Positions 9,354 to 20,891 of a stretch of DNA of 64,000 nt are shown piece by piece; the first letter of the stretch is position 1, and every line of letters starts with the position of its first letter. The stretch comes from Bacillus pinisoli (lineage in GTDB: Bacteria > Bacillota > Bacilli > Bacillales > SA4), in assembly GCF_023036475.1 (NCBI RefSeq), contig NZ_JAJQKI010000003.1:1-64000 (forward strand), given 5' to 3'. Under the pieces are notes generated by a model. It was given only the letters and a program-made list of their open reading frames with translations. It had not been told where the DNA came from and ran no database searches. The position numbers were made by a program, and so were the translations under genes.

Positions 9354-9497
9354 TCAGGATATAGGTGAATCTAATTCTGCTAGCTCCTCACTAAATTCTT
9401 CGGTTCTTGGTTCATGATCCTTTTCAAGCTCTTTAAAAAGAAGGTACGTATCGATGTTACCTGTCTCACTAAACACTTTCCAAGTAAAATGTAGCAT
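9354..9497 (-). CDS. yqzL: Small protein YqzL
   Basis: This 47-residue open frame begins [20 protein letters not shown] and ends at a TGA. It has a strong GGTGGGG ribosome site. It matches the YqzL family of small Bacillus proteins always found between era and recO; no function is known. The first 25 residues are the conserved part, and the C-terminus is acidic. The gap to recO is 31 bp, so co-translation in an era-yqzL-recO unit is likely. Confidence 0.85.
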   Translation of the reverse strand: MLHFTWKVFSETGNIDTYLLFKELEKDHEPRTEEFSEELAELDSPIS

Positions 9498-9615
9498 AAG
9501 AACCCCACCTTTCTGTTATTAAAAACTAGCAACTACTAAATCCGAATCCTTAGCATTTATGATGACCCTTCTACCCTAGTTTCATGTGAGATAAATTTTG
9601 TAAATTATTATTTAT

Positions 9616-10936
<1,321 letters not shown>

Positions 10937-10962
10937 CTAATCGCGTGCGACTATCTATTATT

Positions 10963-11376
10963 TTACCTTATTTTTATAAAAATTTCACCCTGAATAGTAA
11001 GAAAATTTAGTAAATTAATGAATTTACCTAAGAAAATAATGATTCCAATAACCACAGAAATGATGGCATAAATGAATACAGCTCCAGCAGCAACATCTTT
11101 TGCCTGTTTGGCAAGTGGATGGATTTCTTTATTTGTTATGAGATCCACTGTTCTCTCAATGGCTGTATTAATTAATTCTAATGAAATCATTCCTCCAACT
11201 AACAAAAGAAGAATCATCCATTCATATTTATTTACCTTTAACAAGGCTGCTAAACCGAATACTACGATAAAGCTTATAACATGGATCCTTATATTTTGCT
11301 CTGTTTTAAAAGCATGAAGAATTCCTGAGGTAGCATATTTAAAGCTTCTCCATAATCTGGACCAATCTCTAATCAT
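10963..11376 (-). CDS. dgkA: Undecaprenol kinase DgkA
   Basis: This small membrane kinase of the DgkA fold phosphorylates undecaprenol in Gram-positive bacteria. Three membrane helices are visible (about residues 30-50, 54-72 and 96-118). The signature motif around ELINTAIERTVDLIT lies between the second and third helices, with KQAKDVAAGAV following. At 137 residues it is slightly longer at the C-terminus than the B. subtilis protein. The ATG shares one base with the ybeY stop codon, so the two are translationally coupled. Confidence 0.9.
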   Translation of the reverse strand: MIRDWSRLWRSFKYATSGILHAFKTEQNIRIHVISFIVVFGLAALLKVNKYEWMILLLLVGGMISLELINTAIERTVDLITNKEIHPLAKQAKDVAAGAVFIYAIISVVIGIIIFLGKFINLLNFLTIQGEIFIKIR

Positions 11377-11846
11377 TATCTCACGAGTCCAAATTCCTGA
11401 AGTATCTCTTCCTGTCGGTTAAACATTTTCTTTTCATCTTGTTCATTCATATGATCATACCCTAGTAAGTGTAGGAACCCATGAACAGCTAGAAAGCCTA
11501 GCTCACGGTTAAAGGAATGACCATATTCATTTGCCTGTTCTTTTGTTTTCTCAAGCGAAATAATTAGATCACCCAAATGTTTTGGAAGTTCTTCACCATA
11601 AATTTCTATTTCGCCTTCACCCATTTCTTCCATTGCAAACGAGATGACATCTGTTGGCTGATCCTTATCGCGATAATCCCTATTTATTTCTTGTATACGC
11701 TCGTTAGTTACAAATGTGACTGAAACTTCAGTCTCCTCTACTACATTTTCTAATTTTGCTGCGAGCTGAAGTAGCTCTTCTATTTGATTTAGTAGAGCCT
11801 CCTCCAACGATTCTGTTTCGTCTATAAAGTCAATATTTAATCTCAT
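11376..11846 (-). CDS. ybeY: Endoribonuclease YbeY (rRNA maturation)
   Basis: This 156-residue zinc metalloprotein is needed for 16S rRNA 3' end maturation and ribosome quality control. The [11 protein letters not shown] motif supplies the three zinc ligands His122, His126 and His132. Its ATG overlaps the pgpH stop in ATGA, and its own stop overlaps the dgkA start by one base, so pgpH, ybeY and dgkA form a tight chain. Confidence 0.95.
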   Translation of the reverse strand: MRLNIDFIDETESLEEALLNQIEELLQLAAKLENVVEETEVSVTFVTNERIQEINRDYRDKDQPTDVISFAMEEMGEGEIEIYGEELPKHLGDLIISLEKTKEQANEYGHSFNRELGFLAVHGFLHLLGYDHMNEQDEKKMFNRQEEILQEFGLVR

Positions 11847-14029
11847 GCTTCCTTCACCTTCTGTTTTGTTACTTCTGGATATTCAATACGAGAGTGGAAG
11901 ATGCCTTGCATCGTTTCACAAAATGACTTAGCAATTATGTCTAGCTCCTTCATCGTAATATCACACTCATCAAGTTGGCCATCCTGTAATCTCTCTTTAA
12001 TGATACCATTTACTATTGCCTCAATTTTATGAGGGGACGGATGATTCATTGATCGGACAGCAGCTTCTACGCTGTCTGCAATTCCAATAATAGCAATTTC
12101 TTTCGTTTGAGCTTTCGGACCAGCATATCTGAAATCATTTTCTTCAATTTCTTTCTCACTGTTTTGAGTAGCCTTGTGGTAGAAATATCTGAGCAATGTA
12201 GTCCCATGATGCTGTTCCGCTATATCCACGATTTCCTTTGGCATTTTATGCATTCGAAGGAGTTCTGCCCCATCGGTAGCATGTGAGACTATTATGGTTT
12301 TACTTAATTGTGGAGATATCTTATCATGAGGATTTTCACGGTTCATCTGATTTTCAATAAAGAACTGTGGTCGCTTTGTTTTGCCGATATCATGATAATA
12401 TGATCCAACCCTTGCAAGTAAACCATTTGCTCCAACTGCCTCACAGGCAGCCTCCGAAAGATTTGCTACCATAACACTGTGATGATAAGTTCCAGGAGTT
12501 TCCGTCAAAATTTTTCTAAGTAATGGATGATTTGGATTTGATAACTCGATTAATCTCATTGTGGATAGAATTCCAAACCCTGCTTCAAAAAATGGCAATA
12601 GTCCAATTGCTAAAACAGCTGACACAATACCTGATAATAGGGACATGATAAAAAATGGTGTAGATTCAAAACTTACTAGATGACCGTTCTTTAACAGGAC
12701 TAATGCGCTAAGAACAATAAAATTTATGATACCTACAAATAAACCTGTTTGTAAAATCTTAGCTCTTTGATTATGTTTCCCAAGAAATAATATTCCGGCT
12801 ATACAGCTAATTAAGAAATAGATACCAATTGAGAAATTAAATGAGCTTGAGATCCCACCATTGAAAATTACACTCCCGCTTATTGCTAGGATCATACTTG
12901 CTAGCATAGCAAGTCTCTCATTAACCAATAACTTAATTAAGATTGCCCCCATTGCAACTGGAACCACATAGCCTATCTCAGAAAAGTTTATCTGCTGAAA
13001 AAGACTGATGATTTTCATCAAAATAACGCTAATTGAACAGATTAAGATATAGATTGTTGTAAATTTCAGCTCACTCTTTTTACTATCTTTAAAATAAAAA
13101 TAGATAGCGCTTATGAAAAGGAGAATTAACAAGACTAAACCGATAAAAGGTAAGCTCGTATCCTTGGCATCTAAAAATCCAGCCAAACTTAGTTGTCGGT
13201 ATACTTCCTCATCAATCAGTTCACCTTCACGAACAATTATTTGTCCCTGAAGTATATATTCCGGCTGAATAGATTCTGCAGCAGCCTGTCTTTTGGCATT
13301 CGTCGCTTCCTTATCAAATACTACGTTCGGCACAATTGCATATCTGCATAATTCAATAGTTGCCTGTTTTAGGCTACTGTTTACATTCATATAACGTAAT
13401 TCTTGATTGACACGCTCCCGAGCTGCGTCCACTTCTTGTGTTTCAATTCGTTGAGACATAATATTATTTACTGCCGTTACCGCATTGTCTCTTGCCAGCA
13501 CACGTTGTTCAGGGGTCGCATGAATAAGAGCAATCAACGTATCCTCTGATAACTCTTTATGAAGAAGTACTTCTCCAGGAATAGCCTGATTCAATCTTTT
13601 AATCTTCTCTTCCTTCGAAACTTGGGAAAGTAATGTCTCCCTTGTAGGTGTTTCGCTTTCGTCTTCAACAGCTTCATTCATGCCTTCATTAATAATATTT
13701 GTTTCAACTGTATTGATTGCTTTAAAAATAGCATCAATGATATCAATTTGATTTTGTGCATAATCTTTCTTCATTGAATAAATATCATTAACCTGTTGAA
13801 TGGCATCATTCTTCTTATCCTCTGTTTTTTCTACATCTTGTATTAGTGCAGGGGACACGATGGTCTTTTCAGCATCAGCATATAATTTCAGGTTAAGCTT
13901 TTCAGGACGAATATTACTGTACATTGAGAAGAATAAAATCGAGGCAAAAAGCAGATATAAGAGCGTTAGTAAGAAGTGATCATTCTTTAGTACAGTCATT
14001 GATTTAAATAATTGTTCAATTCTCTTCAC
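11843..14029 (-). CDS. pgpH: Cyclic-di-AMP phosphodiesterase PgpH (7TM-HD)
   Basis: This is a YqfF/PgpH receptor of the 7TM-7TMR-HD family that hydrolyses c-di-AMP. One N-terminal membrane helix is followed by a large extracytoplasmic domain (about residues 45-280), seven membrane helices (about 285-480) and a cytosolic HD domain with HHSVMVANL and [11 protein letters not shown]. The longest frame starts five codons earlier, but its GGAGGTG lies there, so the GTG at VKRIEQLF is chosen, giving 728 residues. A good sigma-A promoter lies about 115 bases upstream. Confidence 0.93.
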   Translation of the reverse strand: MKRIEQLFKSMTVLKNDHFLLTLLYLLFASILFFSMYSNIRPEKLNLKLYADAEKTIVSPALIQDVEKTEDKKNDAIQQVNDIYSMKKDYAQNQIDIIDAIFKAINTVETNIINEGMNEAVEDESETPTRETLLSQVSKEEKIKRLNQAIPGEVLLHKELSEDTLIALIHATPEQRVLARDNAVTAVNNIMSQRIETQEVDAARERVNQELRYMNVNSSLKQATIELCRYAIVPNVVFDKEATNAKRQAAAESIQPEYILQGQIIVREGELIDEEVYRQLSLAGFLDAKDTSLPFIGLVLLILLFISAIYFYFKDSKKSELKFTTIYILICSISVILMKIISLFQQINFSEIGYVVPVAMGAILIKLLVNERLAMLASMILAISGSVIFNGGISSSFNFSIGIYFLISCIAGILFLGKHNQRAKILQTGLFVGIINFIVLSALVLLKNGHLVSFESTPFFIMSLLSGIVSAVLAIGLLPFFEAGFGILSTMRLIELSNPNHPLLRKILTETPGTYHHSVMVANLSEAACEAVGANGLLARVGSYYHDIGKTKRPQFFIENQMNRENPHDKISPQLSKTIIVSHATDGAELLRMHKMPKEIVDIAEQHHGTTLLRYFYHKATQNSEKEIEENDFRYAGPKAQTKEIAIIGIADSVEAAVRSMNHPSPHKIEAIVNGIIKERLQDGQLDECDITMKELDIIAKSFCETMQGIFHSRIEYPEVTKQKVKEA

Positions 14030-14142
14030 GGAGACACCTCCCAAACTTTTCCATAGTACAAGAATAACATGATAAGAAATGAAATCTATATTTATTCTGG
14101 ATAAATTTAGTAATTAAAGATATTAAGCTTAATGTTTTCTCT

Positions 14143-14171
14143 ATTATAGTAGTGTTTTCCAAAATTGGCAA
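14143..14171 (-). promoter_or_regulatory. Sigma-A promoter of pgpH
   Basis: On the minus strand, TTGCCA and a perfect TATAAT are separated by exactly 17 bp. This is downstream of the phoH terminator and about 115 bases before the pgpH start, so it would drive pgpH-ybeY-dgkA-cdd-era. Confidence 0.7.
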
Positions 14172-14245
14172 AGTATCTATGAACGAATGCAATTTTCCTC
14201 GTATGGACCTAAAAACGGGAGTGATCCATAGGAGCCTCGTACCGA

Positions 14246-14277
14246 AAACAAAAGAGCCCTCATATCAAGGACTCTTT
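14246..14277 (-). terminator. Terminator after phoH
   Basis: A 9 bp stem (AAAGAGTCC with one G-U pair) overlaps the phoH stop codon and is followed on the minus strand by a T-rich tract. It would separate yqfC-yqfD-phoH from pgpH. Confidence 0.7.
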
Positions 14278-15238
14278 ACTCACGTGTATCTTCATAAGCT
14301 TTAATAATTTTTTGTACAAGCGGATGACGGACAACATCAGATTGTTCTAGATAAATATGGGCTATACCTGAGATATCTTTTAAAATTCGTTGAGCAACTG
14401 AAAGTCCGGACATTACTCCTTTTGGTAAGTCTACTTGTGAGATATCACCTGTAATCACCATTTTTGATCCAAATCCTAAACGCGTTAAGAACATTTTCAT
14501 TTGAGCCCCAGTCGTATTCTGAGCTTCATCCAAGATGACGAAAGCATCATCAAGCGTCCTTCCCCTCATATACGCTAGAGGAGCAATTTCAATCGTCCCA
14601 CGCTCAATCATTCGTAACGTATGCTCTTGTCCTAAAACATCGTGCAACGCGTCATATAAAGGTCTTAGATAGGGATCTACTTTCTCTTTTAAGTCCCCAG
14701 GTAAAAACCCTAAGCTCTCTCCTGCTTCAACAGCTGGTCGCGTCAGGATAATTTTTTTCACTTGGCCATTTTTTAGGGCTGTAACTGCCATGACAACAGC
14801 TAAATAGGTTTTACCTGTTCCGGCTGGTCCAATACCAAATACTAAATCATTACGTTTAATCGCGTTTATATAGTGTCTTTGGCCAAGGGTTTTTATTCGA
14901 ATGGATTTTCCTCGTGCATTTTTAGTGATTTCCTCTTCATATAACTGACTAAACTGCTCCATTTTGCCTGCCAATGCTAATTGAACCGCATAAGCAACGT
15001 CTCTTTCGGAAATCGTAATTCCTTTTCTAATGACTGTCAGTAGACCATCAAGAACTTCTTCGACAAGTTCATATTTATCTGAATCAGTCGAAACTAGTAC
15101 TGATTGCCCCCTTGTCACAATTGAAACATTTAAAAGTTCTTCAATTCGTTTTAGATGGGAATCTTGATTACCAAATAGTGCTATTGCTTCATTCGGGTTA
15201 TCTATTTCTTGAGTAATTGTGATAAATTCTTCTGGCAT
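14276..15238 (-). CDS. phoH: PhoH family ATPase
   Basis: This 320-residue protein belongs to the PhoH-like (PhoL) group, P-loop ATPases probably linked to RNA metabolism. Walker A is GPAGTGKT at residues 137-144, and Walker B is VILDEAQN with TGDISQVDLP downstream. An N-terminal KH-like region (about 1-100) typical of the group is present. It is 2 bp downstream of yqfD, so the two are co-translated. It lies two genes from ybeY, a frequent functional neighbour. Confidence 0.92.
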   Translation of the reverse strand: MPEEFITITQEIDNPNEAIALFGNQDSHLKRIEELLNVSIVTRGQSVLVSTDSDKYELVEEVLDGLLTVIRKGITISERDVAYAVQLALAGKMEQFSQLYEEEITKNARGKSIRIKTLGQRHYINAIKRNDLVFGIGPAGTGKTYLAVVMAVTALKNGQVKKIILTRPAVEAGESLGFLPGDLKEKVDPYLRPLYDALHDVLGQEHTLRMIERGTIEIAPLAYMRGRTLDDAFVILDEAQNTTGAQMKMFLTRLGFGSKMVITGDISQVDLPKGVMSGLSVAQRILKDISGIAHIYLEQSDVVRHPLVQKIIKAYEDTRE

Positions 15239-15240
15239 TC

Positions 15241-16428
15241 TCAGTCTCCTTGAATAATTGGTTGTACGGTTGATATTTCTTCTATTACTTGGAAATGAAT
15301 GGTTAACTTAACTTTACCATTCTCTATAGTTTGGTGCAAAATTTTTTCACCCTTAATCTTAGCTTGTTCATTTAGTTGCTCTTTTAATTCATTTCTACCG
15401 TTTTGCAGGGCAACTTTGACTGCCTCTTCTTTCGTATAACTTCTTTCCACTTCTTCACTTTCTCTAATCACTACTTTCTGATATCCAAGTGGTACTTTCC
15501 ATTTAAGAAAATTAAAGGTCTTTTCATCAGTAGTCGTCTCAACCTCTTTAAACTCATGCTTACCAAATCCCCAGATTGGGATATTCCAATTGAATACCTT
15601 CACATAATGTGTAGTTTTGGATTTCCCAGTTAACACATTAAAATTTGTTTTTAATGGAACTGACACGTTCGCATCATACCAAGTTTCCCCCATTATTTCA
15701 CCACGAGCACTCACGACTTCAATTTTACCTTCTTGGCCAATAAAGCCAGATACAAGCAAGTCCCCTTTTTTGACATAGTCATGAATGGTTACCATTGGCT
15801 GGCCCTCTTCAACAAACATATTCGCAATAATCGCTGTTTTCTTGGCCACTAAGTGTCGTGGACTAAAGTATTCAACTTCCTTTGGTTGGTTTTTCTCAAC
15901 TACACGAAAGTGGAAGGTCGTCCCTTTTAACTCCACACCAACCCATGTAATGGCGTTAATGGTCTCTGATAGATGTTTTTGGATTTCGTCTGGATTCTGC
16001 ACCAAAAATTGAAACTTTCCCGTTTCTACTCCTATTGTCTGCAGCTCTTTCCTAATTAAGTGCTCCGTTTCTGGCTTCGCCCCGACAATCTGAATTCCCC
16101 AGATCATATTAGACAGAATAAATAACAGGATCAAACAAGATGTTAGCCCAATAACAAAACCACTATTGTAAAGTGCTTTCTTAAATAAGAAGGGAAATCC
16201 CTTCCCTCCTACAAAAGAAAGCTTACACTGACTTTTTCTAATAATTCTACGTATTTTGTGTAGATCCTTTAAAGGGAGTGACGCTGTAATACTCCCATCG
16301 GGTATTCTTTTCACTTCCCATAAGGAGATTTCCTGCCTAACACATTCATTAATAAATCGCTCTATCCCTTTGCCAACCACTTTTATTTTGACATGACCAC
16401 CAAAAAAGATTGTCCAATGATTTTTCAT
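15241..16428 (-). CDS. yqfD: Sporulation protein YqfD
   Basis: This 395-residue membrane protein of the YqfD family is made in the mother cell and needed for efficient sporulation. There is a basic N-terminal domain, one membrane helix at about residues 88-112, and a large extracytoplasmic part after it, including a POTRA-like start (QIVGAKPETEHLIRKEL). Length and the start NHWTIFFGGHVKIKV fit the family. It has a GAGGGGGAG ribosome site and follows yqfC by 25 bp. Confidence 0.9.
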   Translation of the reverse strand: MKNHWTIFFGGHVKIKVVGKGIERFINECVRQEISLWEVKRIPDGSITASLPLKDLHKIRRIIRKSQCKLSFVGGKGFPFLFKKALYNSGFVIGLTSCLILLFILSNMIWGIQIVGAKPETEHLIRKELQTIGVETGKFQFLVQNPDEIQKHLSETINAITWVGVELKGTTFHFRVVEKNQPKEVEYFSPRHLVAKKTAIIANMFVEEGQPMVTIHDYVKKGDLLVSGFIGQEGKIEVVSARGEIMGETWYDANVSVPLKTNFNVLTGKSKTTHYVKVFNWNIPIWGFGKHEFKEVETTTDEKTFNFLKWKVPLGYQKVVIRESEEVERSYTKEEAVKVALQNGRNELKEQLNEQAKIKGEKILHQTIENGKVKLTIHFQVIEEISTVQPIIQGD

Positions 16429-16453
16429 CCTGAAAATACTCCCCCTCTAACAA

Positions 16454-16738
16454 TTACACCTTTTCTAAATAGATTACTTGGTCAATTTTTCCTTCTAGCA
16501 GGATTTCCTCTGGAAGTATTGTTTTAATGACAAAGGATTTTCCCTTTATGAGGAGCTGACCTTGCTTTAACAATAACCTAAGCTCCTGGTCAGAAAATGA
16601 AAGCAAACCTTTGTGATTTTCAATATATATATGTATTTGACCGATCATCGTAATTCTTGGTAAGTCCATCATTACGTCAGCAGGTAAATCCATTTGCTGT
16701 GTAATCCATCGTTTCATTTTATGTTTCCATTTGTTCAT
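16454..16738 (-). CDS. yqfC: Sporulation protein YqfC
   Basis: This small sporulation protein belongs to the YqfC family (YabP-like). The frame is open six codons further, but the AAAGGGGGTCC ribosome site falls inside, so the ATG at MNKWKHKMKRW is the start, giving 94 residues, close to the B. subtilis 93. The central stretch DLPRITMIGQIHIYIENHKG resembles the YabP fold. It heads the yqfC-yqfD(-phoH) unit behind a possible sigma-E promoter. Confidence 0.88.
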   Translation of the reverse strand: MNKWKHKMKRWITQQMDLPADVMMDLPRITMIGQIHIYIENHKGLLSFSDQELRLLLKQGQLLIKGKSFVIKTILPEEILLEGKIDQVIYLEKV

Positions 16739-16760
16739 AAATGGACCCCCTTTCATCTCA

Positions 16761-16790
16761 TATTTATGATAAAAGGAGGCTATGTATCAC
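16761..16790 (-). promoter_or_regulatory. Possible sigma-E promoter of yqfC
   Basis: On the minus strand, GTGATACA and CATAAATA are separated by 14 bp, similar to the sigma-E pattern (GTCATATT, 14 bp, CATACAAT). The -10 is about 22 bases from the start codon. The B. subtilis homologue is a mother-cell gene, which agrees, but the match is partial. Confidence 0.4.
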
Positions 16791-16994
16791 AGCTTTTTCA
16801 TTTAGATTGGGAAATGATTTTGGGGAGAGGTATTAATTTACTGATTTTTAACAGAATTAGGAGGGATAGAGAGGTTTTTTAAAAGATTTTAACTACCTTT
16901 TTTAATCTAATGCACATACATTTAGTAAAAGTATATGTTTCGGCAATTTGTTATCGTGTTTTTGTTGCTTCTTATATTATACCCTTGTAGGTAT

Positions 16995-17099
16995 AATTGC
17001 ACAGAAGTAGACAATAATTGCACAGTTAACATAGATAATTGCATAGAAATTCTCCGGAATTGCACAGAACTAGGGGATAATTGCACAAAAGACTAAAAA
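16995..17099. repeat. Five-unit array of AATTGCAC boxes at exactly 21 bp
   Basis: AATTGCAC (once AATTGCAT) begins at 16995, 17016, 17037, 17058 and 17079, always 21 bp apart. The next three to four bases are usually AGAA; the other 9-10 bases of each unit vary in sequence. It lies between the yqfB terminator and yqfC. The rest of the gene-free stretch (about 16800-16990) shows nothing I can name. See the related array at 32975. Confidence 0.8.
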
Positions 17100-17143
17100 A
17101 CAATAAGCAAATGAATCACAGGAAGCTACTGTTTCCGCTGTAC

Positions 17144-17174
17144 AAAAAAAAGCTGTCGACTATCTCGACAGCTT
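17144..17174 (-). terminator. Terminator of the yqeZ-floA-yqfB operon
   Basis: A perfect 11 bp stem (AAAGCTGTCGA and its complement) with a 4-base loop overlaps the yqfB stop codon and runs into seven or eight T on the minus strand. Confidence 0.9.
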
Positions 17175-17603
17175 TGACACTTTATTCGTATGATGCGGCT
17201 TATGCGCTCGTGGTGGGCCCAACACTTCTGCCATAATAACTCCCTCTACAAGTCTTTCTCTTGTAAAGGCGGGCATCTTAGCTGGGTGTTGATTCCCTTC
17301 ACTCTTTTCTTTGATTGACTTTACCTTCACATGATTTTCGTGAACCCTTACAGGCTGCTCCTGAATCATTTGGACGGGGATCGGCCTAGTATATGTCTCT
17401 GTTCTAGGCTTCTCTCGTGGAGCCTCCTGAGGCCTTGATACTTCAACTGGTTTACGGCTCTCATAATGCTTTGGATGCATTGGATCTAAATTAGGTGGTA
17501 ACATCGGCTTTCTTTTTTCTTGGTCCTCTTGTGCAATGTTCTTTTTATAAAAGCTGTAGATACCAAAAGCGATTGCAACAAGGATTGGAAGAAACTCACC
17601 CAT
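17160..17603 (-). CDS. yqfB: YqfB-like membrane-anchored protein
   Basis: The name is given by position, directly after floA and before yqfC as yqfB is in B. subtilis; I do not recognise a function. It has 147 residues, with one membrane helix at about residues 3-19, a long disordered Pro/Glu/Lys/Arg-rich middle, and a C-terminal stretch (RERLVEGVIMAEVLGPPRAHKP) that looks like a conserved interaction segment. A GGAGG site precedes the ATG. Being last in the yqeZ-floA operon, it may act with flotillin. Confidence 0.6.
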   Translation of the reverse strand: MGEFLPILVAIAFGIYSFYKKNIAQEDQEKRKPMLPPNLDPMHPKHYESRKPVEVSRPQEAPREKPRTETYTRPIPVQMIQEQPVRVHENHVKVKSIKEKSEGNQHPAKMPAFTRERLVEGVIMAEVLGPPRAHKPHHTNKVSKLSR

Positions 17604-17629
17604 CTAGATTCCTCCTTTAGAAAAGTCCA

Positions 17630-18622
17630 TTATTTATCTTCCTCTTCGGATTCTTCATTAATTTTTCCAATAGAATCTCTCATATCTGTATCAGCCATGA
17701 TATTCTTAATGTTCATATAGTCCATGACCCCAATATTACCTGAGCGTAAAGCTTCTGCCATTGCAAGAGGAACTTCTGCTTCGGCCTCTACTACTTTTGC
17801 ACGCATCTCTTGAACGCGAGCACGCATTTCCTGTTCTTGTGCAACAGCCATTGCACGTCTTTCTTCTGCTTTAGCTTGAGCGATATTCTTATCTGCCTCT
17901 GCTTGGTCAGTTTGTAGTACAGCACCAATATTCTTACCGATATCAATATCCGCAATATCAATTGACAGGATTTCAAAAGCAGTACCCGCATCTAACCCTT
18001 TTTTCAAGACAGTTTGGGAGATCATATCAGGGTTTTCTAATACTTTTTTATGTTCTGCTTGTGAACCAATTGTACTAACAATCCCTTCACCAACACGCGC
18101 GATAATTGTTTCTTCACCTGCACCACCGACTAAACGATCAATGTTTGCACGCACTGTAATACGAGATTTTGCTTTAATTTCAATCCCGTCCATTGCTACA
18201 CCTGCAATAAATGGTGTTTCAATAACTTTTGGATTAACGCTCATTTGAACCGCTTCAAGTACGTCACGACCTGCAAGGTCAATCGCCGCACAGCGCTCAA
18301 ATGTAAGTTCGATATTCGCACGGTGGGCTGCAATAAGAGCATTTACCACTCTGTCAACATTACCACCTGCTAAATAGTGACTCTCTAGTTGGTTAATCGT
18401 AACATCAATGCCTGCTTTATGTGCTTTAATTAAAGGATTAATAATACGATTTGGAATAACTCGACGTAATCTCATTCCAATTAATGTGAAAATACTGATT
18501 TTGACTCCAGCTGCTAAAGCAGAAATCCACAGCATAACCGGAACAAAAGTTAATAAAACTACTAAAAAGATAAATCCAATTGCGACTGCAAGTAAAATTA
18601 AAATCGTTGATTGATCAATCAT
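17630..18622 (-). CDS. floA: Flotillin-like protein FloA
   Basis: This 330-residue SPFH protein scaffolds functional membrane microdomains. N-terminal hydrophobic segments (about residues 7-50) insert into the membrane, followed by the SPFH/PHB domain and an Ala/Glu-rich coiled coil ([21 protein letters not shown] region, about 235-290). It lies 15 bp downstream of yqeZ, its usual NfeD-type partner. GGAGG precedes the ATG. Confidence 0.94.
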   Translation of the reverse strand: MIDQSTILILLAVAIGFIFLVVLLTFVPVMLWISALAAGVKISIFTLIGMRLRRVIPNRIINPLIKAHKAGIDVTINQLESHYLAGGNVDRVVNALIAAHRANIELTFERCAAIDLAGRDVLEAVQMSVNPKVIETPFIAGVAMDGIEIKAKSRITVRANIDRLVGGAGEETIIARVGEGIVSTIGSQAEHKKVLENPDMISQTVLKKGLDAGTAFEILSIDIADIDIGKNIGAVLQTDQAEADKNIAQAKAEERRAMAVAQEQEMRARVQEMRAKVVEAEAEVPLAMAEALRSGNIGVMDYMNIKNIMADTDMRDSIGKINEESEEEDK

Positions 18623-18637
18623 TTCTTTTCCTCCTTT

Positions 18638-19975
18638 TTATTCTTCCAATTTACTTATTTCTCTAACAACCACTCTGGCTCCTTCTACTTTGACAATTTT
18701 CACAGAAGTATTTTCTGCAAGGTAGACACCTTCAGTTACTACATCCACATATTCGTCGGCAAAAACAGCCGTCCCTGATGGTCGTAACGGAGTTAAAGCT
18801 TTCCCTTCCCTCCCAATGAGATCTATGCGATTCACAGTGGAGACATAGCCTTGGTCAGTATGAGTAGAATCTTTTAATATCAGCCTGTCGAATAACTTTA
18901 CTTTCTTACCAAAAACCTTAAACAATAAAACCGATACAATAATGCAAACCAAGAATGCAATTAGTACGGATATAGCTGCCAGCTCAATACTCTCTGTGGA
19001 AATAAACACACTTGTTAAGATAGCGGCAAGACCAATAATCCCTAAAATCCCACCAGGTACAAACAGTTCTATAACCAACAGAATAAAACCAACTACAAAA
19101 AGAAGAAGTGCTTCCATTCCAGCTAATCCCGCTACTGTATGACCATAAAAAAATAGTAGTAGAGAAGAGATCCCAACAAAACCTGGTATACCGAACCCTG
19201 GAGAATAAAGCTCAAGTATTAATCCAAGACTTCCTAATGACAGTAAAATGGGTACAACGACTGGATGTGTGATAAATCTCGCTATACTTTCAGATATGCT
19301 TACTTCTGATTGGACAATTGTGTGATTCTCAACGTTTAAATGTACAAGCAGCTCATCCAGGTTATTAAAAGTCCCTTCGGAATATCCTACATCTAAGGCT
19401 TGTGTTGGTGTTAACGTTAGTAATTCACCTTTACCTGCATTTAGTTTTGGTAGATCTATATCCTTATCAGCCATAGCCATTGCATAAATAGGGTCTCGAT
19501 CATTTAATTCGGCAGCACTTTTCATAGCAGCAAGCCAGAACGATTCTGCCTTTTCTCCCGCCGCATTTCCTTGCTGATCAATGATTGCTGCTGATCCCAT
19601 TGTCGAACCAGGCGTCATATAAATCTCATCGGCAGAAAGCGCAATATAAGCACCTGCAGAAAGCGCCTGCTTGTTGACAAAAGCAATTAACGGAATATGA
19701 GTCGAGGTTACACTTTTTGCTATATCAGATGCAGCATCAACGGCACCCCCGGGTGTGTTTAAATCAAGGATGACTAATTCAGCATTCATTTCCTCTGCCT
19801 CTTCAATAGAACGATTAATAAAAGCAAGTAATCCTTTTTCAACCGTTTCATGTACCGGAATGACATACACAGTTTTCTCAGATTCATTAGCCGACGTGCT
19901 TTGCTGAAAGCCTGACGGAACGAAAGAAAGTAGGAGCAATAAACATAAAATAAAAATTGTACTTCTAATCCTCAT
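18638..19975 (-). CDS. yqeZ: NfeD-type membrane serine protease homologue YqeZ
   Basis: This is a long NfeD protein. A signal peptide at the N-terminus (MRIRSTIFILCLLLLLSF) is followed by a ClpP-like protease domain with the catalytic-serine segment ALSAGAYIALSADE and the lysine region after it. Four or five membrane helices follow (about residues 230-350), then a C-terminal OB fold. The frame is open 46 codons upstream, but AGGAGGTAACT directly before this ATG fixes the start, giving 445 residues. NfeD proteins work with flotillins, and floA is the next gene. Confidence 0.9.
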   Translation of the reverse strand: MRIRSTIFILCLLLLLSFVPSGFQQSTSANESEKTVYVIPVHETVEKGLLAFINRSIEEAEEMNAELVILDLNTPGGAVDAASDIAKSVTSTHIPLIAFVNKQALSAGAYIALSADEIYMTPGSTMGSAAIIDQQGNAAGEKAESFWLAAMKSAAELNDRDPIYAMAMADKDIDLPKLNAGKGELLTLTPTQALDVGYSEGTFNNLDELLVHLNVENHTIVQSEVSISESIARFITHPVVVPILLSLGSLGLILELYSPGFGIPGFVGISSLLLFFYGHTVAGLAGMEALLLFVVGFILLVIELFVPGGILGIIGLAAILTSVFISTESIELAAISVLIAFLVCIIVSVLLFKVFGKKVKLFDRLILKDSTHTDQGYVSTVNRIDLIGREGKALTPLRPSGTAVFADEYVDVVTEGVYLAENTSVKIVKVEGARVVVREISKLEE

Positions 19976-20111
19976 AGTTACCTCCTTTCTAAAGAAGTAG
20001 TTCCTCCTAAAAGTAATACGAATTATGTAGAGGTAGGTTTCAACTAGAATAAAATATTTTTCTTCACTACTAATTTGACACAAGTAATACGAGCCTATCC
20101 TTTGTAAACGC

Positions 20112-20139
20112 AAAAAACACCTTCAAGAATGAAGGTGTT
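20112..20139 (-). terminator. Terminator of rpsU-yqeY
   Basis: A perfect 10 bp stem (AACACCTTCA and its complement) with a 4-base loop overlaps the yqeY stop and is followed by T residues on the minus strand. Confidence 0.88.
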
Positions 20140-20584
20140 AGGATAAATGTTGTTGGACTAAACGGTTAATAAGGCTACCATCAGCCTTACCTTTTACTTT
20201 AGGCATAATTGCACCCATCACTTTACCCATATCTGCTTTCGAAGAGGCGTTAACTTCCGAAATCGTTTCTTTAATAATTTCCGTTAATTCTTCTTCAGAA
20301 AGTTGCTTAGGAAGATATTCTTCCAACACAACTAATTCAGCCTTTAACTTATCAACAAGGTCTTCACGACCAGCTTTTATAAACTCAAGGAGGGAGTCTT
20401 TACGTTGCTTAACTTCACGAGAAAGCACTGTTAATTCATCATCCGATGAAAGAGAATCAGCTTTTAACTTGATTGCCTCATTCTGGACTGCTGCTTTAAC
20501 CATTCGGATAACCGAAAGTTTATCTTTCTCTTTGTTCCTCATCGCTTGTTTCATGTCGTTATTTAAACGTTCAAGAAGACTCAT
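20138..20584 (-). CDS. yqeY: YqeY/GatB-tail domain protein
   Basis: This 148-residue helical protein belongs to the YqeY family, related to the C-terminal tail of GatB, which binds t[21 protein letters not shown] and the C-terminal [22 protein letters not shown] are family motifs. It follows rpsU by 16 bp and is co-transcribed with it. Confidence 0.9.
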   Translation of the reverse strand: MSLLERLNNDMKQAMRNKEKDKLSVIRMVKAAVQNEAIKLKADSLSSDDELTVLSREVKQRKDSLLEFIKAGREDLVDKLKAELVVLEEYLPKQLSEEELTEIIKETISEVNASSKADMGKVMGAIMPKVKGKADGSLINRLVQQHLS

Positions 20585-20600
20585 AAAATTACACCCTCTA

Positions 20601-20774
20601 TTAGAATTTACGTTTTCTAGCTGCCTCAGACTTTTTCTTACGCTTTACGCTAGGCTTCTCATAGAATTCACGCTTTCTTGCCTCAGAAAGTGTACCCGTT
20701 TTTGATACGGAACGTTTGAAACGACGTAGAGCATCTTCGATAGACTCATTTTTACGTACGACTGTTTTAGTCAT
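20601..20774 (-). CDS. rpsU: 30S ribosomal protein S21
   Basis: This is a 57-residue, very basic ribosomal protein with the usual S21 start ([20 protein letters not shown]) and C-terminal [13 protein letters not shown]. The frame is open 11 codons upstream, but a GGAGGGAAATAGA site just before MTKTVV sets the start. Confidence 0.95.
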   Translation of the reverse strand: MTKTVVRKNESIEDALRRFKRSVSKTGTLSEARKREFYEKPSVKRKKKSEAARKRKF

Positions 20775-20891
20775 TCTATTTCCCTCCCTCCGAACAATCA
20801 CGTGCAATAAAAGATTAAGACATGGACATTAATTTATTAAAACATGTCTTTTGCCATTATAATATAACATAAGTTAAGCGTCAACTTTATC

